64,000 nt of DNA from Epinephelus fuscoguttatus (lineage: Eukaryota > Chordata > Actinopteri > Perciformes > Serranidae): positions 25,878,322-25,942,321 of the forward strand of contig NC_064753.1 of assembly GCF_011397635.1 (NCBI RefSeq). Reading direction: 5' to 3'. Shown here piece after piece: positions 1 to 12,000 of the stretch (position 1 is its first letter; the number at the start of each line of letters is the position of its first letter). The position numbers were made by a program, and so were the translations under genes. The notes under the pieces were generated by a model, which was not told the DNA's origin, searched no databases, and saw nothing but the letters and a program-made list of their open reading frames with translations.

Positions 1-629
1 AGCAGCCGAGCTTTAATCACGTCCTATGAAAGATTATTCAAATGAAAGAGCTGTTTAAATGGCAACTGTTGCCCTCTTGTCTCCTGGTATTAGTGGGAAA
101 TGTGCTGTCGGTGAAATTAAAACGCTCCAACACCGATATTCTCCAACTGCACGGACATTAAACAACACAGACAGGCCGAAAACACATGCAGTGTTGTGTT
201 CAAGGAGCATAAGATAAACTCTATTTCTTTTTCTTTCTTTTTTGTTTGTTTGTTTGTCATTTAGGCTATAATTCGGATATCACATTTGAAAGAGCAGCTT
301 TACAAAAAACTAAAACCCTGTATGGATATTATCCAGCTTTAAATAGTAGCAGTAAAATGCACTTAAAGTAGGCTATCAAAAGTACAATTATTTAGGCTAT
401 ATACTGTTGAGTAGCTTATATTAACATGGCATTGCTTTGTATTTGTAAAAAAAAAAAAAAAAAAAACACTTTAATTTGAAGTTTGAATTTTCGACACAGA
501 GCTATTAGTTTAATGATGCTGTAAAGTGAGTTAATAACAGACAGTTAATTAACAGAGACAGCAAATTAGCTCAAGGACATGGCCAACTCAAAGTAGGGCC
601 TATTATATTGAATATATATGTGACAAATG

Positions 630-1158
630 TGGGCTGCAACTAACAATTATTTTCATTGTCATTTAATGTATCCATTATTTTCTTGATTAATCAAATAGTT
701 GTTTGGTCTGTGAAATATCAAAAAGTGGTAAAATGTCTTGTTTTGCCCACAACCCAAAGATATTCAGTTTACTCTCACAGAGAGGTCAAGAAACCAGAAA
801 ATATTCACGTTTAAGAAGGTGGTACGAGAGAATTTTGACTTTTTTTTCTTAAAAATAATTACAGCAGTTAATCAATTGTCAGACTAGCTGGCAATTAATT
901 TAATAGCTGAAGCTAATTAATTAATTACAGCAGCTTTGGTGCCAATGACAGTCTCATGAACAGGCATTCAGATTTTCAGGGTTTGTGATGTCACAAAGGA
1001 GCCAGTCCCGTCAAATTGTGGTGTGGGGCGTTCAATAACACCATGGGGATTCAAGGAGAAGCCAGATGAATATATGTATCATAGTTAAAGGAGCTGTATG
1101 TGACATTCAGAGCAGATCTATGACTTAGAGTCTGAGCTGAGGTTGTCTGCACACAGCT
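630..1158 (+). repeat. Compound interspersed repeat, copy 1
   Basis: This begins with 'ggctgcaactaacaattatt' and continues through the A/T-rich body ('acaacccaaagatattcag') of a very common fish MITE. It runs directly into a second sequence containing 'ttcaataacaccatgggga' and 'gacattcagagcagatctat'. The same two-part unit recurs in the same orientation at 4647-5212 with roughly 85-90% identity by eye. The MITE part alone recurs at 11693-12000 and, inverted and partial, near 35730-35826. Confidence 0.8.
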
Positions 1159-1471
1159 CTCAACATGGAGGTGGCTGATCCAGTGGCTAGTAGCTAACAG
1201 TGCTAACAGCGCAAACAGTGCTGACAGAGCTAATGGTGTTAACTTGTGTGTTTATGTGTGTGGGGTGGGAGGGGATTTCGTTGTTGGCGGACCAGCAACC
1301 TTTGTATTTTATAAGCTCATCATGGTTTTGTATATATTTACTTGATCTGCAAAGTAATAAATACTTACAAATATTAAATGAGTGCGGTGGAGTAAAAGGA
1401 TAAAGTACAATATAATGGAAATAAATACTGTGACTGTGAAATAAGTGACTAAAATGTAAGGTCCACTAATG

Positions 1472-2179
1472 CAATGGTTCCCAACAGGTGGGTTGCGCTC
1501 CAAAAGTGGGTCACAGGTCCATTCTGAATGTACCACAAGTGACTCTCGAATGTGAATGTGGCAAGATGTTTATCTGCCGAGGAATAAGTTAATAACAGTT
1601 ATTTAACAGAGAAGGCAAACTAGCTCAACAACATGGCCAAATTTAAGTATGATGCTGTTGATATTAGTCATACTTCTACTATTATTTAACATGGTTATTA
1701 TTGTCACATACATATACTATCATATATTAATATATACTTACAACATATGGTACCACAGTTACGGTTATTATTATTATATTACTACTAAAATTAATGTCGT
1801 TAGCTATTTTCATTACTGTCTTCCCTACATCGCTCTCTGTCTCAGTTTTTTTACAACATCTATTGCACATCTGTCCGTCCTGGAAGAGGGATCCCTCCTC
1901 AGTTGCTCTTCCTGAGGTTTCTACCATCCCCCCCCCCCCCCCCCATTTAAGGGTTTTTCTTTGGGGGAGTTTTTCCTTATCCGCTGAGAGGGTCCAAAGA
2001 ACAGAGGGATGTTGTCTGCTGTAAAGCCCTTTGAGGCAAAATGTGATTTGTGATATTGGGCTTTGTGAATAAAATTGAATTGAAATTGAATGATGCTGAA
2101 TATATTAAACTGTGAGGACCATGAACTAATGACTCAGGAGAAATCTGGACCCTGCGGCTGGATCAGTTGGGAACCACTG
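1472..2179. mobile_element. hAT-like MITE carrying a nested LINE-tail insertion
   Basis: The termini are inverted repeats: 'caatggttcccaacaggtg' on the left and the complement of 'ccactg' preceded by 'agttgggaa' on the right. Flanking 8-bp sequences 'cactaatg' (1464-1471) and 'cactacag' (2180-2187) match at six of eight positions, as expected for an aged hAT target-site duplication. A second copy of the element without the inner insertion lies at 62844-63115. The inner insertion occupies 1658-2089 and is listed separately. No transposase is encoded. Confidence 0.8.
1658..2089 (+). mobile_element. LINE 3' tail nested in the hAT-like element
   Basis: The insertion interrupts the hAT-like element and is flanked by a perfect 9-bp direct repeat, 'atgatgctg', at 1649-1657 and 2090-2098. 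The body contains the motif series 'ggaagagggatccctcctc', a C-homopolymer and 'gtaaagccctttgaggcaaa', ending in 'aaattgaattgaaattga'. This is the 3' untranslated tail that many fish non-LTR retrotransposons leave after 5'-truncated insertion. There is no coding capacity. Confidence 0.78.
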
Positions 2180-3980
2180 CACTACAGTACAGTACATGAG
2201 TGGATAATTACTCATTATTAGTACAAACATCCCATTACAAATAAAAGTCCTACATTCAAAATCGCATATAAAACTACACAAGTAGCTTATCAGCAAAATG
2301 TTCTTGAGGGCTGAGTATCAAAAGTAAAACTACACACAATGAAAATGTGCATATAAAATCATATAATCTACAAAGAAACTAATAACTATAGATGTCAGAT
2401 AAATGTAAATGAGCACAATGTGCAATTTGTTTAATCTAGTAGTGCAGCAGAAGTATTAAATAGCAGAAAATGGAAATAAGTATTTGACTTTACTACAGAT
2501 CATAAGCAAATATATTTAATAAAGGACAGTTTGTCTGGTGTGTGTGTGTGTGTGTGTGTGTGTGTTAGTATTGTTAAAGACAGGGGCACAGGTAATACTC
2601 AAAGGTCACACCAAATCTGACCAGCAACACCCAACACATCTAAGACATTATAGGCTAGCCACTAACCAAATACAAACAGAAAAATGCTGTATTTTAAAAT
2701 GATTGAGTTAATTTTATTGCCCTTCATTACGGTCTAAATATAGTTTCAAAGCTGCCTTTTCTACACTGCCGGGTGCCAATTATTTTTAAAAATTAAATGT
2801 AAAAATATTTAGTCTTTAGTAATCCCAGAATCAGCTTTAAAAGCCCAACATGTGCAATATTTGTTACAGTTTGTAATGTAGGCTCCTCCTACATTACAAA
2901 CAACCCCAGAAAATTCCCAGAAATATTACAGAGGATGTAACCACAGTTTCCTGGTTACAGCAGACGTAAAGAGAGAGATGGATATATTTATCATAACTTA
3001 TAAAACTGTATATGTCCATGTTGGGGGTTGTGTGTGTACCATATAGCAGTAATAAGTGTTTGTGTGTGTGATAAAAGCTTCTAATCCACACATCACATCT
3101 GGATGGATGGTCAAGTGGAGTAAAAAGGGGGGTTGGGCTTTCACAGTGGACCTTGAATGGAAACCAGCAGAGGAGCTCAACCTGAAGAGACTCCATCCAT
3201 CAGTGAATTTCCTCTTTGACAGCCGAGCTGAGATAAAACCTCCAACACAACACACACAGACACACACAAACACACACACTCAGCTGCAACCTCCACCTCT
3301 CTGCCCTGAAGCTTCCGCAACGTGACACATGCAGGCACACACACACATTCAGCAGCAACATCAGTAATCAGCACAGTTTAATCATATGAGCATGTGCACG
3401 TGTGTGTATGAGTGACAGGGAGTAATGGTGGGGAGGGAGCAAGGATTAACACTAAATTATACCTGAGGGAATTTTGACAAAATTATGTTTTCAGTTTTAA
3501 TTACACTAATGCATCAAACACAAACATGAAGACTTTGGGTTTTTTTTTTTTTACAACCATTTAATTTGTTTGCACCCATTTTGTAGAAAAAAAAAAAATC
3601 AATAACCTTTAATTGTGGCAGGTTTTATCTGTAAATTGACTTATAAAGCTGAAATAAAAGAAGTTTGAACAGTGCATTAAACTCAAGACAGTATATCTTT
3701 TAAAACAGTGATGACAGATCATTTCATCTAAATGAAAACAATAATAATTGAAAAGCAAATCAAGACTCAATTCACACAGATATGTTGAAACATACACACA
3801 CACATGCACACACGCACACACAGACTCAGGAATGATTTTGCATGACAGTCAATCAAGAACAAACATACTGTATATTAACAGTAGGCAGGACAAAGTCCAC
3901 CGCTCCCCATGCAGAGAGGACCTGTCACCCCTCAGTTTTCACGACTCGTACACGCAGAACAAAAGCATACAGAGTTACTC

Positions 3981-6900
3981 TCATGGCTGTAAGTCCAGAA
4001 TATTTTCAGCCAGGTTGGTGAGTTTGCAGTCCTCCAGTGCTTTGACCAGCCGGCTCAGCTTCGCCGCTCTCCCCTCTGCCTGGATGAAGCGGTTGAGCAG
4101 CTGATAGGCTTGCTCATACAGCCCTTCTCTCTCATACTCGTAGGCCAGGTTGTCTATAGCCGGACCCTTCAGAGCACGGCAGCTCTTCCCCAGGGCCCTC
4201 CCTACATGCTTCCACTGACGGCCCACTCCATTGGAAAAGCTCTGAACATCTGCCGCTGTCAGCATTCGGTCCTCTGACAGGCCAAAGGGTAAAGGATGAA
4301 GGAAAAGACATTAATGCAAACTGTACTTAACTGGGGTTACATAAACTATGGTTTATGAGCATATGTAGACAGTAAACATTTCCAAGAATAACTTACAGAC
4401 TTGCACCTTAACCTCATCGGCACATCAACAGGACGTTTATATACATTATCCTTTGTCCAGAGGAACAGACAGTATCTTTCCCCGACTCATTAAAACAGCA
4501 TTAAACACCGCCTCCACTGAAAGTTTCTAACCTTGCTGACATGTTCACATGGTGTTTTTTATACGCTACAAGAAATATCATGAGCAAAATAACCAGTTAA
4601 CGCTATGGCTGAGCATTTCCCACTTCTAACTGTAGTATACCAATTAGGGCTGCAACTAACAATTGCTTTAATTGTCGTTGAATCAGTCAATCGTTTTCTT
4701 GATTACTTGATTAGTTGTTTCATATATAAAATACCGGAAAATGGTAAAAATGTTCATCAGTGTTTTCCAAATCCCAAGATTAAGTCCTCAGATGTCTTGT
4801 TTTGCCCACAACCCAAAGATATTCAGTTTACTATAATAAAGAAGTCAAGAAACCCCAAAATATTAAGGTGGAACGAGAGAATTGTGTCCTTTTTTGTCTT
4901 AACAAATACTCAAAGCAGTTAATTTAATCCCAGATTAGTTGGCACTTTATTTAATAATTGACAACTTATTGATTAATCATTGCAGCTGTGGTGCCAATGA
5001 CAATCTAAAGAACAGGGATTCAGACTTCCAGGGTTTCTGATGTCACAAACCTAATGAGCCAATCCTGTCAAATTGTTGTGGGGGACATTCAATAACACCA
5101 TGGGGAATCGAGGAGAAGCCAGGTGTAGATATGTATCATAGTTAGAGGAGCTGTATGTGACATTCAGAGCAGATCTATGATTCAGAGTCTGGGCCGAGGT
5201 TGTCTGCACACAGACAGAGGCAGCAACCACAACAATGAACAGGGAAGCTGGGATTACAACACACACAGACAGTGTGTGATTTCTTTCTCTGCTCAGGACG
5301 CCATTACTCCACTATACCTTTAGATAGCAAATAGTGGTTTGCTTTTATATCAATGCTTTGAATGTTGCATACAGAACCTTTAACTTGTCAGAGCTGGCGA
5401 TCAGGAACAAGGTTTATCTAACATTAGCAACACATCATTAGATGTTGGGCCGAGGCTCATGTTATCTATTACTATTAACAAGTGGGGTTTGTGTGTTGAT
5501 GTGCCAAGTGAAGGTGAGTAGGTACACTCGAGTGGCAGGTGAGGGACCGAGGGTCAGGGACAAATTGCATATTCATAGATCCATGCATGCTAAATAAGGC
5601 AGAGGTGCAGTTATATCTAAGCAATTTTAAGGCATGAAGGGATTTTTTTCATAGAAAAAAAACTTCTAAATATCTGGTTTGGATAAACAGAGGTGAACAT
5701 TTAATAGGTTTAATCAATGCCTGGAGTAGAAATTTAATTGTTTGAGGGAAATATGTGGCTCTTTAGCTGCCAAATGCTCCACTGTGTTCACCAGATACTC
5801 CCAAACTGTGTCTGTCTGCTGTGTGGCGTGGAGCAGGTAGTTTACAGTGGGTATCAGAGGTCTTTAGCTGAAAACAACGCTGATGAGAGCAGTGAAAAAT
5901 AGCTAAAACAGTAAAGTTGCAGGTCATAAAATCGAAACAAGCTGAAAAATGGACATGCTCCTTAGAGCTGAATGGAGCTGAAGATCCTGTTACCCATAGT
6001 CATTTATTCCATTGTCGGCACAAAAATATTGATCAGAGCAGCTTTATAGCTGTAAATGTGCGTGAATGACTACATAAGAATCAGATATTTTTAATGAAGA
6101 CAGACTGTCTCTGCCTGCTCTTTGCTGTTTGAAAACCAGCTTAGAAATTTTTGTAAATATCTCTGGTGGCACACTTCTCTACTTGGCCTTGTCCCATCAA
6201 AAGCACCAACATCAATTTACAAATCCCTGGAGAAGAAGTTAATGTGAGCTGCTGTTTTATTTTTGTCCCTCTGAAGTGGACCATATTCCTAATTTCTCTC
6301 ACACTACTGAGGGAGTTTGATGAGTTTCATAGATTGACGCCTGAAGCAATTACTTTAAGAAAAAGCCAACACATTTTAGTCATTGCTGCTTTCATGTGGC
6401 AGCGGCTAGACTACACAGAGTTTACACATGTGGTCACCCAGCAACTGACTGATAAAAGAAATTAGTGAAATCTAGAGGTGCATAAATCTGAATCAATGAA
6501 TTAAACAATATGTTTCAGTTTTTATTTAAAATTCGGTTGAGCCACAATGAAATCAGTTTTTATCACTCAACCTGAAACCAGGTCAGCCAAGGCTGCTGGA
6601 GCCACTCAGGGAACATAAGTCCCTGATGAGGAGGCTGAATCTACATTTACATGAACTGAAATCAAATCTTTAATTAACTAAATTAGGAAATCAAATTAAC
6701 TTTCAAGACATCGTGGCACCTCTTCAGTTAACGTTAATTTAACACTTCAATAAGAGGTCGACAAATTAAAATCAAGGCTGGATAGTTCAAAGCTTTATTC
6801 ATACACTGACAGCTGAATTCTAAATCAACATTAGAACGGTGCACAGCTTTTTCTTTCTGTCTTTTCTTTTGTATGCCTATTCCTTCTGTTTAAACCTGGT

Positions 6901-9900
6901 ATTTCTGCATAGCTGCCGGTAAAGATTAGACTACTATAATATTATTAGTTTTACACTGTTTATATAATAAGGATCCAGTGGTGGCTGCGTAGGATTGCTT
7001 CAAACCCGTGTGATCCAAACATTTCCAATAACCCCAGAGCATTGTTAAGTCCAAGTCAAACATTAGTTAAAAAAAAAAAAGACAGATGTAATCAATCATT
7101 ATTTCTTTCGATCCTTATTTGTTTGCACGAAGCCTTTCAAAAACATTTATACTGCTGTCAAAAATCTGTTTGCTCTCCTGCTGCTGCACACAATGGAAGA
7201 CACGCACCTGTATTAACAGGGCGGTCCAGCAGCAATCTAACAGCACCATAAATTACATTTGCTCATTAAAGAAAGCTGATTTAACAAAAACAGACTCCCT
7301 TATTTAATCTGATAAATCACTTTAGTTTGAGGGGTTTTTTAGGGTGATCATCAAATAAGACATTCAAAGCCTCATTCAAAACTTCAATAGACACTTCAAA
7401 TGTAAAAAAAGAAACTTGATACAGTCCTATTCAAATCAATACAATTCAGATATATTATCTGCTAGCCCTAATCTCTTCGTAAAGACTGACCATCAACTAC
7501 TATAAGGTTGGATTAGAGAGTCAGCTGTCAAACAGCATTAAATTCATATACTGTCAGAAAATCTAACACAAGACAATCCATCTGCAAGTTGTATGTTGTG
7601 AAAAAGACGACATGAATTTGTTGGCTTCTCACATTTAAACCTTTTTAATGGCAGACCAACAAATCTCAGATGCTGAGGCTTCTGATGAGGACATGAACAC
7701 ACCGACATTAAAGAGGTTTCAAAAGGACACCTCCTTCAGACTGTATGACTATTAGGGCTGCATATGTAGTCGAATTAGTATTGAAATCATAATATGGCCA
7801 AGTGTGATATCCAAATTGCAATATTTTTGATAACGGTAAAGTTTTGTGGGGTTTTTTGCATACTGTGTAGCCATGTACCCAGAAAGTCTGAGGCCATAGT
7901 TCTCTGCCGGAAAACAGTGGATTGCCCCCTCCAAGTTCAAGTATCTCGGGGTCTTGTTCACAAGTGAGCGTGGAATGGAGCGTGAGATGGATCGGCGGAC
8001 TGGCGCAGCGTCTGCAGTGACAATCCGTCTTGGTGAAGAGGGAACCAAGCTGGAAGGCAAAGCTTTCGATTTACTGGTTCATCTATGTCCCAACCCTCAA
8101 CTATGGTCATGAGCTCTGGGTAGAGACTGAAAGAATGAGATCGCGGATACGTGTGGCTGAAATGAGTTTCCTCCGTGGGGTGGCTGGGCTCAGCCTTAGA
8201 GATAGGGTGAGGAGCTCGGAGTAGAGCGGCTGCTCATTCGCATCGAAAGGGGTCAGTTGGGGTGGTTCAGGCATCTGATCAGGATGCCTCCTGGGTGCCT
8301 CCCACTGGAGATGCTCTAGGCACGTCCCATTGGCAGGAGGCCCCGGGGCAAACCCAGGACACACTGGAGGGATTATATATTTCGTCTGGCCTGAGAACGC
8401 CTCAGAGTCCCCCAGGAGGAGCTGGAAAGCGTTACTGGGGAGAGGGACGTCTAGAATGCTTTTGCTTAGCCTCCTGCCCCTGTGTCCCGGCTTATGATAA
8501 GCGGTTGAATATGGATGGATGAATGTATATTGTGCAGCCCCAACAACCATGTGGCAATGACGCAAAAATGATGTAAAAATAAATAACAGCTGATGCTCAG
8601 TCTCACAGATCATATAATACAGGTAAGTTTCTAATTTCAACTACACTTTAACATGTTCTTGGATGAACTGAAACAAGCGGCTGTCTTGAGGAAAGGAAAT
8701 CAATTCACAAATCTTATGGCATGCTTTGGAAAATGACTGGAAGTAATGTGGTGTGCACAAACTTTGTAGTAGAGTTCTACAACACACAGAAACAATCGTA
8801 CGGTCATTTAAAGGTTACAGCATGGTTTCTTCACCATTTGTAACTGACCCGTGTGCTTCTGGTGAATCTGATAAAAAAAGACACAAAGTACCTAAAAATG
8901 GAGAAAAAACGTTTCTCTAACTGATATAAAAAAGTTTTTAAATCTCTACTGTGACCTCTTTGGGCCCAAAGTCTGTGAAGGACACACTAAACAAGACTCA
9001 AAAGTAGAAACGGTTGACTCAACTTACCAAACACTTTATTCTGAAACTTGAAGCAGTTGCTGGGGATGGGAGACTCCTCCTGTGCGAGGGGAGGAGGTTG
9101 TGGTGCAGGGCCGAGGGCCTGATTCTGCAGCTGCTCCTCCAGGTGATCGATCTCTTCATCGCGCAGACGCTCCGGCTGACAAAGAATGACAAAGATCACT
9201 TTTAATTTTTTCATTTTTGAGTGTACAACCTGCCACCCACAGGACTCACAGTCACGTTTTGTATGGTTTTACTTTTCTGCTCTCGTCTGTTCTTCTCTAC
9301 CTGAGCTTTGTGCATCTGGCCTGTCAAAACACCAGTAACACTGACTCTATCTTTATACTACAGACTATCAGACTACTTTATATCAGTATAGTGTGACACA
9401 TTTTACCTTAATCAAAAAGGCCAATGTAGCTATTTACACCTAGGTGTATATATCTGCCTGGGCGTCCTAGCAACGTCAAAATACAACGTTAACACTAACA
9501 GGTCTATTCAGCTATTCTGCTAAGATTTATGTACACAGTGTGCATTCAGCAGCTTTATACATCCTAAAAACCTTAAGTCTAACCCAGTGTTGACTCATAC
9601 AGAGCTTGAACTTCAGTCTCCTGTTTGACAGTCCTGTGTTTAACCCATTCAGACTGTGTCACTCTTCTTTATTCTGCGCCACCTTTCTCTCTGGCTGTAC
9701 ATTTGTGATTTTCTTTTTTATTCCACTTAAATCTCAGAGAATATCAAAGATTGGCAAGTGCTAACCCTAACCGTGACCTCCTTGCCCTAACCCTAATCAC
9801 CTTTGACCTTGAAGCATTGATGTGATGGGTGCTAGCCAATCACAGTGCGCAGTGGGATCCATAATAATAAATTGTAGGGGTGGGTGGGTGTAGCCAAATA

Positions 9901-10900
9901 GCTGCGGTGTGACCTCTCACCCTGATGCAAGTAGAAACTCCAAATATTCTATACCAAGAGGAAATAATAAATTGCATGTGGCGTCAGATTTCAATTAAAC
10001 TTCAGAAAGAGAATGCAAAGTGATTTTCCAAAGATTTTCTTTTGATGCTGTTATTCAAGATCTTTCTGGATCTGTTTAATTAATTTTGTTACACTTCTTT
10101 TTTTTGCATCTGTGAGATGTAGTATATGGCCTCTTGCTCCCGAACTCATGGAGGCTATTGAGTGACTTTTTTCTTTGATCCATTTGGAAAAAGGTAACTG
10201 CAGCCTGGGGCAGGCAGGATATGTCACTCGCAAGTGACAGGTTAGGCCAAAGCTAAACAAAATGAAGAAATCAGCTGACATGAGCACAATATGAATGAAT
10301 GAAGACAAATAAAATGGCAAGTTAGTCTGTTAACACAGCTAAGTACACCCAGTATACCTGTGACAGGTGGATGTGCTGTAGGCAAAGCTCCAGCTCGTCC
10401 AGATAGAGATCCAAAATGTGTGTGCCTGCCTTGAGCTGAGTTTCCACTGTGAATTCCTGGGGAAGAGCAAGGAGCCGGCAGGCGTGTTGAGAGAGGGACT
10501 GACGCACCGCTCCAGAGCTGTAGCTCTCAAGGAACTGCTGACATGCTGCCACATCCTCAAACTTCACCTCCACCCCCAGAAAGGGGTCGGCGTCGTGGAC
10601 TTTAAGTATCTGATAACCAGCCAGACCTCCTGCAGAATCTGACCAAGAAAAATGTGACATAGAAGAAAACAGATTTGTGATAAATGCGTCTCTTATCTTA
10701 GTAAGTATACTAGGATTCCCTAATGGATCTTAACTGGAGCACTCACCTATAAGTGTCAGCTTGATGACTTTGAAAACGATGAACTTTCCCTGTTCTCTGT
10801 CTTTGAAGAGAGAGAGCAGGTTGACACCAGGACAGAGTGACTGCAGAAATATGACGGCACATCCTGTCCACGGTCCATGATCCACATTCTTGTCTGCCAT
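3981..10900 (-). CDS. tradd: TNFRSF1A-associated death domain protein (TRADD)
   Basis: TRADD is the cytoplasmic adaptor that couples TNF receptor 1 to RIPK1, TRAF2 and FADD. Coding exons on the minus strand are 10747-10900, 10358-10638, 9028-9175 and 3981-4273. They total 876 nt and encode 291 residues, close to the usual length of about 300. Residues 1-145 form the TRAF2-binding N-terminal domain (start [18 protein letters not shown]). A Pro-rich linker follows [16 protein letters not shown]. The C-terminal death domain, about residues 200-285, contains '[18 protein letters not shown]' and '[16 protein letters not shown]', near-identical to the family. The start is the only in-frame ATG of exon 1 and matches the family N-terminus. 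All four exons join in phase with canonical splice sites. The 4.75-kb last intron contains several mobile elements. The call is secure; transcript ends are inferred. Confidence 0.96.
4647..5212 (+). repeat. Compound interspersed repeat, copy 2
   Basis: This is the same two-part unit as at 630-1158: the 'ggctgcaactaacaattgct' MITE followed without a break by the 'caataacaccatggggaatc' and 'gacattcagagcagatctat' segment. Both copies have the same orientation and lie about 4 kb apart. Small indels separate them throughout. Confidence 0.8.
7754..8543. mobile_element. MITE split by a LINE fragment
   Basis: The outer element starts 'agggctgcatatgtag' and ends 'tattgtgcagcccc', an inverted pair like the ends of the element at 14581-14919. 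The interior from about 7870 to 8525 is a different sequence and is listed separately as a LINE fragment. No convincing target-site duplication was found for either insertion. Confidence 0.65.
7870..8525 (+). pseudogene. 5'-truncated non-LTR retrotransposon, C-terminal fragment
   Basis: Frames on the plus strand encode fragments such as '[19 protein letters not shown]', '[19 protein letters not shown]' and, further on, remnants of the '[12 protein letters not shown]' and 'RRPRGKPRT' blocks. These are highly typical of the region after the reverse transcriptase in an abundant family of fish LINEs. The copy lacks everything upstream, has an in-frame stop near 8223 and changes frame after that. 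It ends in 'gaatatggatggatga', the usual short tandem tail. It is dead and probably moderately old. I do not assign it to a named LINE clade. Confidence 0.82.
9241..10357. other. Second coding intron of tradd (gene-free stretch)
   Basis: This is intron sequence between the N-terminal-domain exon and the linker exon. A few telomere-like 'ccctaaccctaa' units occur near 9765-9805, too short to be a telomeric tract. I see no exon or recognisable mobile element. Confidence 0.5.
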
Positions 10901-11692
10901 CCTCTGAACACATGTTGAGACACAAAGTACGTGGTTTCAGTGGTGAGCAGACAACATCAATTGTGCGGATGAAGACAACACAAGTCTACGAAGACACTAA
11001 AAGCTTAGAGTGATGAGTTAAAGCCAAAGAGGGGTCTGTGTGGTGAGTTGCTGTAAAATATCCTGTGGGAATAATTATTATCTTTAACTTTGTTTTGGAT
11101 GACCTCCTCTTCATAACATCATACAAAACAACACTGACTGTTTACTTAGGTCATGTGTCCATAGCTCTCCCAAACATGTGTGTTAACTCTATGAAGAATC
11201 ATATAACCCTGGAGAGGAAAAAGACTGCATAACTTCAAAGAAGTTCAAAGTAAAGACCCCGAGGAGTTTAAAAGTAAAGTTATCAAACAGCCCAATGTAA
11301 CACTGAGTTCAAAGGTCAAGAGGTTACCATCTTCTAGATCATCAGGAGGATGTTTCATTTACTTAAAAGAGAAATCAGGATGTTTTCCATCCCAATGAAA
11401 TGCCTAGATTATGCTCCATTTCCTCCAGCAATGTCGTCTCCTTAGATTCTTCTCTTTATATATTTTAGAGCTGTAATCGACTTTTTTTTAAATTTTTTTT
11501 TTTTTAGTCAAATCAGATTTGGCTGTTTAATACAAAATTTCGACCCTTCCTCCCTGCATTTTTCATAAAGACTTTTGAGCAAAACTTTATTGAACTGCAA
11601 GTTTTTGAATGGGTTGAGTTTGGTTTTCAATCTCACATTTGCTGGTGATACTGTTAACAAACTTTATTGACAAACCAAACACAGAATACAGT

Positions 11693-12000
11693 GCTGCAAC
11701 TAACAATTATTTTCACTGTCGATCATTTCCTCGACTGGCAGAAAATGATGAAAAATGTCTATCAGTGTTTCCTCAAGTGCAAAATGATGTCTTCAATTGT
11801 CTTGTTTTGTTCACAACCCAAAGATGTTAATTTTACTGTCATAGAGGAGTTAAGAAATCAAAAATATTTATATTTAAGAAGTTGGTATGAGAGAATTTTA
11901 ATTTTTTTCCTTAGAAAATTACTCAAATTAATGAATCAATCATCAAATTGAATGGTAATTAATTTACTAGTTGTCAAATAATTGATAAATTGTTGCAGCA
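11693..12000 (+). repeat. Interspersed MITE copy
   Basis: This shares 'gctgcaactaacaattattt' and the 'cacaacccaaagatgttaat' body with the repeats at 630 and 4647, and ends 'ataaattgttgcagc', an imperfect inverse of its start. Unlike the other two, it is not followed by the second compound segment. Confidence 0.78.

Larger units (their letters stand above)
1..3980. other. Repeat-rich region beyond the 3' end of tradd
   Basis: No coding exon could be supported here. The stretch holds fragments of common fish MITEs (around 300-440, 1310-1470 and 2190-2490), one copy of a compound repeat (630-1158), a hAT-like element with a nested insertion (1472-2179), a (GT)n tract near 2540-2566 and CA-rich tracts near 3240-3360 and 3790-3825. 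The right-hand few hundred bases should be tradd 3' UTR, because tradd's stop codon is at 3981-3983 on the minus strand. A minus-strand ATTAAA at 3608-3613 is a possible polyadenylation signal, but this is a guess. Confidence 0.6.
4274..9027. other. Last intron of tradd, mostly repeats
   Basis: This 4.75-kb intron separates the linker exon from the death-domain exon. It contains compound repeat copy 2 (4647-5212) and a MITE with a LINE fragment inside it (7754-8543). The rest (about 5.2-7.7 and 8.55-9.0 kb) is A/T-rich sequence in which I see no exon or RNA gene. Confidence 0.7.

Noticed and set aside
8107-8640. 177-codon open frame on the minus strand
   Set aside because: It is antisense to the LINE fragment at 7870-8525, whose sense-strand protein motifs are clearly recognisable.
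9765-9805. Telomere-like CCCTAA units
   Set aside because: Only a few interrupted units occur. This is too short for an interstitial telomeric tract.
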